A program made the position numbers and the translations under genes. From DASUPK01 sp963736305 (lineage in GTDB: Bacteria > Actinomycetota > Thermoleophilia > Solirubrobacterales > 70-9): DNA of 64,000 nucleotides. Numbering within the stretch: the stretch's first letter is position 1; each line of letters begins with the position of its first letter. Below, in pieces: positions 1 through 7,837 of this stretch. The notes beneath the pieces were generated by a model, which saw only the letters and a list, made by a program, of their open reading frames with translations, ran no database searches and was not told where the DNA came from. Location of the stretch: the NCBI GenBank assembly GCA_963736305.1, contig CAVTOD010000005.1, positions 1,116,001 to 1,180,000 of the forward strand, in the 5' to 3' direction.

Positions 1-52
1 GTACGAGGGGAAGACCGGGATCTCGGCGTCCGAGTTCGCTTGGGCCGCCTGA
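1..52 (+). CDS. 3' end of an unidentified plus-strand gene (partial)
   Basis: The frame starting at base 2 is open from the window edge and ends at TGA (50-52). It encodes about 16 residues ending SEFAWAA, and almost every codon has G or C in the third position, as in real genes here. The next gene is a DUF2182 protein, and DUF1326 genes are frequent DUF2182 neighbours, so a DUF1326 C-terminus is possible. That is inference from context; the fragment is too short to assign. It converges on the DUF2182 gene with 3 bp between stops. Confidence 0.35.
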   Translation, partial: YEGKTGISASEFAWAA

Positions 53-55
53 ACG

Positions 56-976
56 CTAGGGCGCGGGCATCCCCTTCTCGTCCCCGTTCATCCCGCCATG
101 GGATGGCATCGTCTGATCGCTCGTTGATTCGCCGCGTGAGGAGCCGTGCATGCCCATCGAATCCATCGCTTGCGCCGCCGCGGGTGAGTCCGGCAGGGTG
201 AGTCCCGGCACCTTGTCGGGAACGAAGGCCACTGCGAGCCCGAGCACGACCAAGAGGATGGCGACGGAGCGATTGGCGACCGCCTTCCAGGGCAACAGCT
301 TCTCGAGCGCGATCAGGGCGGCGATCATCACCATCCAGCCGATGCTCATCACGCCGAGGGCGAAGAGCGCCGCCATCAGGCCCCAGCAGCAGCCGACGCA
401 CCAGCCCCCGTGCTCCATGCCCATCCGCAGCGCGCCGATCCGGCCTGGGCGCCAATGCATGAGCACGAACGTCATCGGGTTCCGGCAGTGCCGCAAGCAG
501 ACGTCCTTGAGCGGGGTGAGCTGGTAGATCGCAGCCGCGATGATGACCCCGCCGGCCACGTAGGGGCCGCCGCTGTCCCAGGCCAGGAAGCCAAGGTCGA
601 GCGACCGCCCGATCTCGAAGATCGCGTAGGCGATGAGGCCCGCCACCGCCCAGATGAGCAGGTAGCCGCCGACGAAGATCGCGGTGGCGCCGGCCTGGGT
701 CGGCTGGTCCTTCCGCCGCTTTCCCTCTTCGATGCGCGCGTACATGACCACCATCGGCGCGATCGACGGAAACATCATCGCGGCCATCATCACCACCCAA
801 GCCGTGAGCCAGAAGCCGAGACCGCCGAGATCCGTGCCCGGGCCGGCGTCCATGCCGGCCATCCGGTCTCCTGTCGTTGCCCAGGCAATGGCGGCGAGAA
901 GCAGCAGGCCGAAGATGAGGCCGAACTGCACCGCGCTCGACAGAGGGGGTACACGGCGGAGTGTCGCTGACTCCAT
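56..976 (-). CDS. DUF2182 family integral membrane protein
   Basis: A 306-residue polytopic membrane protein. The N-terminal hydrophobic segment (about residues 15-35) is followed by several more, including the family-typical stretch around MEHGGWCVGCCWGLMAALF (about residues 190-210), which has the conserved Gly/Cys cluster of DUF2182 (predicted metal-binding membrane proteins). The last 40 residues leave the membrane and are rich in Met, His and Gly, which suggests metal binding. The family's biochemical function is not established. The start is supported by a TAGAGT hexamer 8 nt upstream (985-990), which implies a leaderless mRNA. Confidence 0.85.
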   Translation of the reverse strand: MESATLRRVPPLSSAVQFGLIFGLLLLAAIAWATTGDRMAGMDAGPGTDLGGLGFWLTAWVVMMAAMMFPSIAPMVVMYARIEEGKRRKDQPTQAGATAIFVGGYLLIWAVAGLIAYAIFEIGRSLDLGFLAWDSGGPYVAGGVIIAAAIYQLTPLKDVCLRHCRNPMTFVLMHWRPGRIGALRMGMEHGGWCVGCCWGLMAALFALGVMSIGWMVMIAALIALEKLLPWKAVANRSVAILLVVLGLAVAFVPDKVPGLTLPDSPAAAQAMDSMGMHGSSRGESTSDQTMPSHGGMNGDEKGMPAP

Positions 977-984
977 TGGCCCCG

Positions 985-990
985 ACTCTA
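985..990 (-). promoter_or_regulatory. -10 element of the DUF2182 gene
   Basis: TAGAGT on the minus strand ends 8 nt before the ATG at 976. The transcript would start at or next to the start codon. Inferred from position and similarity to the same arrangement at many starts in this window. Confidence 0.5.
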
Positions 991-1003
991 GTTGCCCCAG
1001 AAG

Positions 1004-2671
1004 CTAGCGGTCCGCGGCGTAGTGCTCCGCGGGCTTGCTCGAGGGCGCGTCTCGGGTGCCCGCGACCGCGGCGTCGATCAGCGTCGGCCGGCCTGAGGCG
1101 AGCGCCTCGGAGACCGCCGCCGACAGCTCCTCGGTGCCGCCGGCCGAGCGAGCCTCGACGCCGAGCGAGCGGGCGAGGCCGGTGAAGTCGATCTCCGGAT
1201 CGGTGAGGTCCATGCCCACGTAGCTATCGCTGCCGTCGGCGACGACGCGGGCGATGCCGCGCTTGCAGGCCGCGTACTCGCGGTTGTTCATCACCACGAG
1301 GACGAGCGGGACGTCGTAGTGGGCCGCGGACCACAGTCCCTGGATCGTGTACATCGCCGTCCCGTCGCCGACGACGGAGACGACCGGGCGGTCCGGCTCG
1401 GCCATCTTCACGCCGATCCCGGCCCCGAGCGCCCAGCCCAGGGCGCCGCCGACGGAGTGGTGGTAGCTGCCGGGGCGATCGGCCGCGAAGACGCGGCGGA
1501 CCTCGAGGCCGGTGGTGATCGCCTCCTCGAGCATGATCGTGTCCTTGGGCAGGCCCGCGACCAGCGCCTCGGCTGCCGCGGTCGCGTCCATCCGCTCTCC
1601 GCTCGATGGGGGAGGTTCGCTCGGGCGCGAGCGGTCGCCGTGCTCGCTCCTCGCCGCCGCGATCCGGGCCTCGGCTTCGGAGCAGTGCCCGGCCGTCAAC
1701 CGCGTCAGGGCCCTGATCGTCGGGCCGATGCCGCCCTGGAGCGCGATCTCCGCCGGGTAGTTGCGCCCGAGCTCGGTCCGGTCGGAGTCGAGCTGGAGGA
1801 TCCGGGTCCGGTCGGGGATCGGAGTCGCTTCGGTGAAGTAGTGGGCCGAGAAGGCGTGGCTTCCGACCAGGAAGACGACGTCGTGCTTGGCGAGCTTCTC
1901 CTGGATCAGCGCGTCGATCGGCGGCAGCATCCCGGCCGAGAGCGAGTGGGTGGCCGGGAAGTCCACGCAGTCGTACATCGGCTCACCGAAGACGGTCGCG
2001 CCCAGCGACTCGGCCAGCGCGACCAGGTCCCTGACGGCGTCGGCTCGGCCGACGCCGTCGCCCGCCACGATCGCCGGTGCGCCGGCACCGAGCAGGGCAT
2101 CGGCAAGGTCCTCGACTCCCTCGGCAACGCCCAGCTCGCGCACATCGCTGCGGCCCGGCAGCGCGTCGTCCCACTCCTCCTCGAGCACGTCGACGGGGAT
2201 GGAGACCATCACCGGCCCGGTCGGCGGCGTCTGGGCGAGGAGGAAGGCGCGCCGCATCAGCGTCGGCAGATCGGCGACCTGGTTGACCTCGACCGCGTCC
2301 TTGAATGCTCCCTGGGCGAGAGCAAGCAGGTCTCCGCCCAACATCGGGTCGTGGATCAGATGGCGGCGGTCCTGCTGTCCGACGGTGACCACCATCGGCG
2401 TGCGGGCCCGCCGCGCGTTCAGCATGTTCGCCAGGCCGTGGGCCAGGCCGGCCGCGATGTGCAGGTTGAGGAACGACGGCCGACCGGTCGCGCGCGCGTA
2501 CCCGTCGGCCATCGAGACGGCCGTGCCCTCGTGCAGCCCGAGGAAATAGTGGAACTCCGGCACCCGGGCGAGCTCATCCATGAGGGGCAGCTCCGTGGTG
2601 CCCGGGTTGCCGAAGACGCGATCGACGCGCTCGCTCTGGGCCAGCTCGATCAGTCTGCGAGCGGCCTTCAT
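1004..2671 (-). CDS. mdlC: Thiamine-diphosphate-dependent decarboxylase, benzoylformate decarboxylase-like
   Basis: A 555-residue enzyme of the ThDP-dependent decarboxylase family. The N-terminal PYR domain has FGNPGTTELP and the NLHIAAG motif, whose His matches an active-site His of benzoylformate decarboxylase. The C-terminal PP domain has the cofactor signature GDG...MNN (GDGTAMY to VVMNNREYA). The likely reaction is benzoylformate to benzaldehyde plus CO2. The ATG at 2671 lies 5 bp after the stop of an aldehyde dehydrogenase resembling benzaldehyde dehydrogenases, so the pair could run benzoylformate to benzoate. The open frame continues upstream into the dehydrogenase gene, but that part is out of frame with it and not coding. 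An acetolactate-synthase-like relative or another 2-oxoacid decarboxylase remains possible. Confidence 0.8.
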   Translation of the reverse strand: MKAARRLIELAQSERVDRVFGNPGTTELPLMDELARVPEFHYFLGLHEGTAVSMADGYARATGRPSFLNLHIAAGLAHGLANMLNARRARTPMVVTVGQQDRRHLIHDPMLGGDLLALAQGAFKDAVEVNQVADLPTLMRRAFLLAQTPPTGPVMVSIPVDVLEEEWDDALPGRSDVRELGVAEGVEDLADALLGAGAPAIVAGDGVGRADAVRDLVALAESLGATVFGEPMYDCVDFPATHSLSAGMLPPIDALIQEKLAKHDVVFLVGSHAFSAHYFTEATPIPDRTRILQLDSDRTELGRNYPAEIALQGGIGPTIRALTRLTAGHCSEAEARIAAARSEHGDRSRPSEPPPSSGERMDATAAAEALVAGLPKDTIMLEEAITTGLEVRRVFAADRPGSYHHSVGGALGWALGAGIGVKMAEPDRPVVSVVGDGTAMYTIQGLWSAAHYDVPLVLVVMNNREYAACKRGIARVVADGSDSYVGMDLTDPEIDFTGLARSLGVEARSAGGTEELSAAVSEALASGRPTLIDAAVAGTRDAPSSKPAEHYAADR

Positions 2672-2676
2672 CCGGA

Positions 2677-4142
2677 CTAGATGGGGTACTGGCGGGGCTG
2701 CGTCTGGACCATGGTCCAGTGGATGTCGGTGAACTCCTCGAGGGCCGCAGACCCGCCGAACCTGCCCCAGCCGCTCTCCTTCACTCCGCCGAACGGCATC
2801 TGCGGCTCGTCGTGCACCGTCGAGTTGTTGACGTGGCAGATCCCGCTCTCGATGCGCTGCGCGACATCGAGCGCAGTGGGGATGTCGCGGCTGAACACGG
2901 CGCCCGCGAGGCCGTAGTTGGTGTCGTTCGCGGTCGCGATCGCCTCGTTCACATCCGAGTACTCGAGGATCGGGACGATCGGCCCGAACGACTCCTCCGA
3001 GTACACCCGCATCTCGGGGGTCACCTTGGTCAGCACGGTGGGGGGAAGCAGGGACCGTCGGCCTCGCCGCCGGTCTTGATCTCCGCGCCCTTCGCCTTCG
3101 CGTCCTCGACCAGCTCACTGACGTGGTCGACCGACGCCTTGTTGATCAGCGGGCCGATCATCGTCTCGGGGTTGGTCGGATCGCCGACCGTCATCGCGCT
3201 CGCCTTCGCCACCAGGCCGTCCGTGAACTCGCCGGCCACCTTGCTGTCGACGATGATCCGCTCGGTCGCCATGCAGATCTGGCCGGAGTGCATGAACGCC
3301 CCGAAGTTGGCCGCGTTCACCGCCTCCTCGAGATCGGCGTCGGCCATCACGATCATCGGCGCCTTCCCGCCCAGCTCGAGCAGGCACTTCTTCAGGTTCG
3401 CGCCGCACTTCTCGGCGATGATCTTCCCGACCTTGGTGGAGCCGGTGAAGTTGATCCGCCGGGTTCCGGGATGGGCGATCAGCGCCTCGACCACGTCGGC
3501 GGCGTCGCCGGGGTCGTTGGTGAGGTAGTTGATGACCCCCTCGGGCGCTCCGGCGTCCTGAACGCAGCGGACGATCTGGGCGTGCGTCCGGGGACAGAGC
3601 TCGGAGCCCTTCAGGATCACGGTGTTGCCGTAGCCGAGCGGGGTGGCGATGGCCCGCGTTCCGAGGATCACCGGCGCGTTCCACGGCGCGATTCCGACCA
3701 CGACCCCCGCCGGCTGGCGGCGCGCGAGCGCCATGGCGCCGGGAATGTCGGACGGGATCACCTGGCCGGTGACCGCATAGGCCTGGGCGCCCGCTTCGCG
3801 CATCATCCCGCTGGCGAGCTGGCAGTTGAACATCCCCCAGCCGAAGGTGCCGCCGGTCTCCTCGGTGACGATCGCGGCGATCTCCTCAGCGCGCTCCTGG
3901 AGCAGGTCGGCCGCCTTGGTGAGGATCTCGCGACGCGCGGCCGGCGGCCCGAATCCCCAGGCCTCGAACGCATCCTGCGCAGCCTTGACGGCGGCGTCGA
4001 CATCGTCGGTGCCGGCCGCCGCGGCCTGACCCACCACGTCGCCGGAGTACGGATTCGTCTGCTCGGTCTCCCTGCCGGACTTGGCCCCAACCCACTCCCC
4101 GCCGATCAACAGATCCTGCTTCTGCTCCACCGCGACCGCCAT
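2677..4142 (-). CDS. NAD(P)-dependent aldehyde dehydrogenase, frameshifted (benzaldehyde dehydrogenase-like)
   Basis: Aldehyde dehydrogenase superfamily, about 488 residues across two frames. The first part (from ATG 4142) holds the Rossmann region, ELGGKAP with the general-base Glu, and SGQICMATERI with the catalytic Cys. It runs out of frame after GPCFPP into an immediate stop. The rest (LTKVTPEMRVYSEESFGP onward to QPRQYPI, ending 2677) is intact in the neighbouring frame. One missing base in a run of six C on the coding strand (3040-3045) explains the break. The start is chosen by a strong GGAGGAG ribosome site 7 nt before ATG. The gene lies 5 bp upstream of the benzoylformate decarboxylase and is probably co-transcribed. 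It is either a recent pseudogene or a homopolymer sequencing error. Confidence 0.8.
3040..3045 (-). other. Frameshift site in homopolymer
   Basis: Six consecutive G on the plus strand (C in the gene). Adding a single base restores the aldehyde dehydrogenase frame as F-P-P-T-V-L, the usual family sequence at this place. Confidence 0.75.
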
Positions 4143-4219
4143 CGTCTCTCTCCTCCAGCTCGAAGTCTCCGGCCCGCCGCCACCCGGCGGGATCAATAGG
4201 TCATATTGTCATACCTGAT

Positions 4220-7200
4220 CTAGGGCCTGATCGGCTCGGAGGCCGGCTTGGCTGCCTCGGCTTCGACCGTGCCGTCGCCGGGGTCCTCGTCGGGCGGCAG
4301 CTCGCCGCCGCGCTCGGTGCCGGCGATCACCTCGTCCGGGGCCTTCTCCTTTGGGATGAACCCCGACTTCATCCCGAAGTAGACGGCCTGAGGATGGTGA
4401 GCGACGATCGCGACCGTCGACTGCTCGGGCATCACGGCGTGGCCGTCCGAGAGGGTCATGCCGATCTCGCCCAGGTCGAGAAGGCGCCAGACCTTCTCGT
4501 GCTCGGATTGGTCGGGGCAGGCGGGGTAGCCCCAGGAATAGCGCCGGCCCTGATCCTGCTCGATCTCGAGCTCGCTGCGGACCTCGGAATGGAGCCACTC
4601 GGCGAGTCCCTCCGCCGCCTGTACGCCGAGGCCATGGGTGAAGAGCTGCTCGGCGAACTCGCCGTCGCGCTCGAGCCGCTCGATCCGCTCGGTCACCTCC
4701 GGCCCGACGGTGACCCCTTGCAGGGCGACGACGTCACGGTCTCCCGAGTCGAGCGGCCGGAAGAAGTCGGCCAGGCAGATGCGGTCGTGGCGCGGCTGCC
4801 GCGGGAAGACCAGGCGCTCGATCTCACGCTCGTGATCCTCGGGATCGAAGACCACAAGCTCGTTCCCGTCCGCGGCCACCGGGAAGTAGCCGAGGCGAGC
4901 GCGGGGACGCAGGTAGTCCTGCTCGCGCCACATGCGCTCGAGCTTCGGGGCGAAGCCCTCCTCGCCGTTGTGCCCCTCGACGATCTGGCGCCACTCCTCG
5001 CCCTTCTTGCCGCGTCCGCCCCAGTGGAGTTTGAAGAGCACGTGGCGATCGAGGTGGGGAAAGACGTCGTCGAGATCGACCTCGATCTCGCGGACGCCCC
5101 AGAACGGCGGCTCCGGGATCGCGAGGTCGGTGCGAGCCGCCGAGCGAACGCTGTCGTCCGTGGTCGGCGGGCCGGTGTCGACCTTCTCGCCCTTCGCGCG
5201 CAGGTCCTCAGCCTCCCTGCGGACCTTCTCGACCAGCCGGGCGCGCCTCTCGGCGTCGACCAGCTCGTCCATCGTGTCGAGGCCGACGAAGGCGTCCTTG
5301 CAATAGAAGACGCCGGGCTCGTAGATGTCATCGGAGTCCCTGCCGCCCGGGTAGAGGATCCGCCGGCCGAAGTCGCGATTGATGGCCGCGCCGCCGATCA
5401 GCACCGGAAACTCGAGCTTCTTCGAGTGGAGCTCCTGGACGCAGGCCGGCATCTGCTTCGAGGTCGAGACGAGCAGTGCCGAGAGGCCGATGGCGTCGGC
5501 GTTCTCCTCGATCGCGGACTTGATGATCACGTCGACCGGAACCTGCTTGCCGAGGTCGATCACCGTGTAGCCGTTGTTGGTGAGGATCGTGTTGACCAGC
5601 GACTTGCCGATGTCGTGGACGTCGCCGAACACGGTCGCGATCACGACCTTGCCCTTGGTGTGGCCCTCGATCCGCTCGAGGTAGTTCTCCAGCTGCGCGA
5701 CCGCCCGCTTCATCACCTCGGCCGACTGCAGGACGAACGGGAGGATCAGCTCGCCGGCGCCGAACTTGTCGCCCACCTCCTTCATCGCGGGCAGCAGGAC
5801 GGTGTTGAGGGTGGGGACTGCGCCGATCTTCTCCACCGCGCTGTCGATCCAGTCCTCGACCCCGTCCTTCTTGCGGTGCAGGATCTGCCAGTGGAGGGCC
5901 TCCTCGGGCTCCATGCCCTCGGTCGGGTCGCCTGCCGCCTCCAGGGCGTCCTCGCCCTTCTCCTCGAAGTGCGCGATGAAGCGCTCGAGCGCGTCCTCTC
6001 GGCGATTGAAGACCAGGTCATCGGTGAGCTCGCGCTCGTCCTCGGGGATCTCCGTATACGGGGTGATGTGGTTCGGGTTGACCATCGCCAGGTCGAGACC
6101 GGCCTCCACGCAGTGGTGCAGGAAGACCGAGTTGAGCGCGGCGCGGGCGGGCGGCGAGACGCCGAAGGAGACGTTCGAGACTCCCAGAGAGGTCTTCACT
6201 TGTGGAATCTCGGCCTTGATCCGCCGAATGCCCTCGATCGTCTCGACGGCGGAGGGGCGCCACTCCTCGTCGCCGGTGGTGAGCGTGAAGGTGAGCGCGT
6301 CGAAGATCAGCGCCTCGGGATCGAGCCCGTGCTCCTCGCAGCAGAGGCCGCGGATGCGCTTCGCGATCTCGACCTTGCGCACGGCCGTCTTCGCCATCCC
6401 CTCTTCGTCGATCGTCAGCGCGATCAGGGCCGCCCCATGCGCCTTCGCCAGCGGGACGACCCGGTCGAGCTTGTCGCGGCCGGCCTCGAGGTTGATCGAG
6501 TTGACCACCGGCCTGCCGGGGGTCTGCTCGAGCGCCGCCTCGATCACCTCTGGCTCGGTCGAGTCGATCTGGATCGGGGCGGGCTGCGTCAGCGATACCC
6601 GCTTGGCGACCTGCCGCATCTGCTCGTCCTCGTCCTGGCGTTCGGTCAGCGCCACGCAGAGGTCGAGCACGTGGGCCCCTCCGGACACCTGGTCCTCGGC
6701 GACCTGGACGATGCCGTCGTAGTCGTCGGCCAGCAGCAGCTCCTTCGCCCTGCGGCTGCCCTGCGAGTTGACCCGCTCGCCGACCAGGGTGGGCCGTGGC
6801 TCCTGGACGAGCTGGGTCGCGGTCATCATCGAGGAGACCTGGGTCGGCCCGGGGGCCGGCCGCTCGCCGGGGGTGCGGCCTTCGACGCGCTCGCGGATCG
6901 CGCGGATGTGGTCGGGGGTGGTGCCGCAGCAGCCGCCGACGATGCCGACGCCGTAGCGCTCCACGAACTCGCCGAGCGTCGAGGCGAGTGGAGCCGGCTC
7001 CTCGGGGAAGATGGTCTCGCCGTCGGGCCCCTGGAGGGGCAGACCGGCGTTGGGGATGCAGTGGACAGGCAGCGGCGAGCTTTCGCCGAGGTAGCGGATC
7101 GCGTCGCGCATGTCCTCGGGCCCGGTCGAGCAGTTCAGCCCGATCACCTGGACGTCGAGCGCTGCGAGCGTGGTCACGACCGCGGCGATGTCGGTGCCGA

Positions 7201-7804
7201 GCAGCATTCTCCCTCCTTGAGGCAAGAGGGAGACGCTGGTCTGGATCGGCAGCGTCCGGCCCGTCTCCTTGAAGGCCTCGCGCGCCCCGAAGATCGCCGC
7301 CTTGACCTCCAGCATGTCCTGCGCCGTCTCGATGATGATCAGGTCGGCGCCGCCCTGGATCAGACCGGTGGCCTGCTCGGCGAAGACCTCGACCAGCTCG
7401 CGGAAGCTGATCCCGCCGAGGGTCGGGTCATCGCTCGCGGGCAGGAAGCCGGTGGGGCCGATCGAGCCGGCCACGAAGCGCTCGTCGCCGGCCGCACTGC
7501 GCGCGATCTCGGCCGCCCCGCGGTTGATCTCCAGCGTGTGGTCGTCCAGGCCCCACTCGCCGAGCTTGATCCGGCTGGCCTGGAACGTGTCGGTCTCGAG
7601 CACCTCGGCGCCCGCCTCGAGCATCGAGGTGTGGACCCCCTCGATCACGTCGGGCCGGTTCAGGACCAGCGCCTCGTGGCACTTGCCCTCGAGGCCGCCG
7701 TAGTCCTCGGATGTGAGGTCGAATTGCTCGAGGGTCGCGCCCATGCCCCCGTCGAAGACGACGACACGCTCGCGGATCGCCCCCAGGTAGTCGCGCTCAG
7801 GCAT
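4220..7804 (-). CDS. metH: Cobalamin-dependent methionine synthase
   Basis: A 1194-residue protein, normal size for MetH. It transfers a methyl group from 5-methyltetrahydrofolate to homocysteine via cobalamin. In order: a homocysteine-binding domain (about 1-300) with the zinc cysteines in GLNCSTGP and GGCCGTTPDH; a pterin-binding domain (about 330-620); the cap and B12-binding domains (about 640-870) with GDVHDIGKSLV, whose His is the lower axial cobalt ligand (about residue 728); and the AdoMet-binding reactivation domain (about 900-1194) with RPRARLGYFP and SWGYPACPDQ. All four modules are complete. The start at 7804 is supported by TACCCT 8 nt upstream. The gene is divergent from metE, whose start is 33 bp away. 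An open frame extends beyond the start into the antisense of metE but is not coding. Confidence 0.97.
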   Translation of the reverse strand: MPERDYLGAIRERVVVFDGGMGATLEQFDLTSEDYGGLEGKCHEALVLNRPDVIEGVHTSMLEAGAEVLETDTFQASRIKLGEWGLDDHTLEINRGAAEIARSAAGDERFVAGSIGPTGFLPASDDPTLGGISFRELVEVFAEQATGLIQGGADLIIIETAQDMLEVKAAIFGAREAFKETGRTLPIQTSVSLLPQGGRMLLGTDIAAVVTTLAALDVQVIGLNCSTGPEDMRDAIRYLGESSPLPVHCIPNAGLPLQGPDGETIFPEEPAPLASTLGEFVERYGVGIVGGCCGTTPDHIRAIRERVEGRTPGERPAPGPTQVSSMMTATQLVQEPRPTLVGERVNSQGSRRAKELLLADDYDGIVQVAEDQVSGGAHVLDLCVALTERQDEDEQMRQVAKRVSLTQPAPIQIDSTEPEVIEAALEQTPGRPVVNSINLEAGRDKLDRVVPLAKAHGAALIALTIDEEGMAKTAVRKVEIAKRIRGLCCEEHGLDPEALIFDALTFTLTTGDEEWRPSAVETIEGIRRIKAEIPQVKTSLGVSNVSFGVSPPARAALNSVFLHHCVEAGLDLAMVNPNHITPYTEIPEDERELTDDLVFNRREDALERFIAHFEEKGEDALEAAGDPTEGMEPEEALHWQILHRKKDGVEDWIDSAVEKIGAVPTLNTVLLPAMKEVGDKFGAGELILPFVLQSAEVMKRAVAQLENYLERIEGHTKGKVVIATVFGDVHDIGKSLVNTILTNNGYTVIDLGKQVPVDVIIKSAIEENADAIGLSALLVSTSKQMPACVQELHSKKLEFPVLIGGAAINRDFGRRILYPGGRDSDDIYEPGVFYCKDAFVGLDTMDELVDAERRARLVEKVRREAEDLRAKGEKVDTGPPTTDDSVRSAARTDLAIPEPPFWGVREIEVDLDDVFPHLDRHVLFKLHWGGRGKKGEEWRQIVEGHNGEEGFAPKLERMWREQDYLRPRARLGYFPVAADGNELVVFDPEDHEREIERLVFPRQPRHDRICLADFFRPLDSGDRDVVALQGVTVGPEVTERIERLERDGEFAEQLFTHGLGVQAAEGLAEWLHSEVRSELEIEQDQGRRYSWGYPACPDQSEHEKVWRLLDLGEIGMTLSDGHAVMPEQSTVAIVAHHPQAVYFGMKSGFIPKEKAPDEVIAGTERGGELPPDEDPGDGTVEAEAAKPASEPIRP

Positions 7805-7812
7805 GGCCGAGC

Positions 7813-7830
7813 AGGGTAGCTGGGTAGGGT
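7813..7830. promoter_or_regulatory. Interlocked divergent -10 elements of metH and metE
   Basis: On the minus strand TACCCT (7818 to 7813) lies 8 nt before the metH ATG. On the plus strand TAGGGT (7825-7830) lies 7 nt before the metE ATG. Only 6 bp separate the two hexamers, so each -35 region falls inside the other gene. Both messages would be leaderless. Confidence 0.55.
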
Positions 7831-7837
7831 TCGATCC

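Noticed and set aside
2677..3036. The 119-codon frame as a separate small gene
   Set aside because: It is the C-terminal part of the aldehyde dehydrogenase displaced by a one-base frameshift; it has no own start signals.
4394..7819. A 1141-codon open frame antisense to metH
   Set aside because: Low-complexity Arg/Asp/Leu composition typical of the complement of GC-rich genes; metH is complete and conserved on the other strand.
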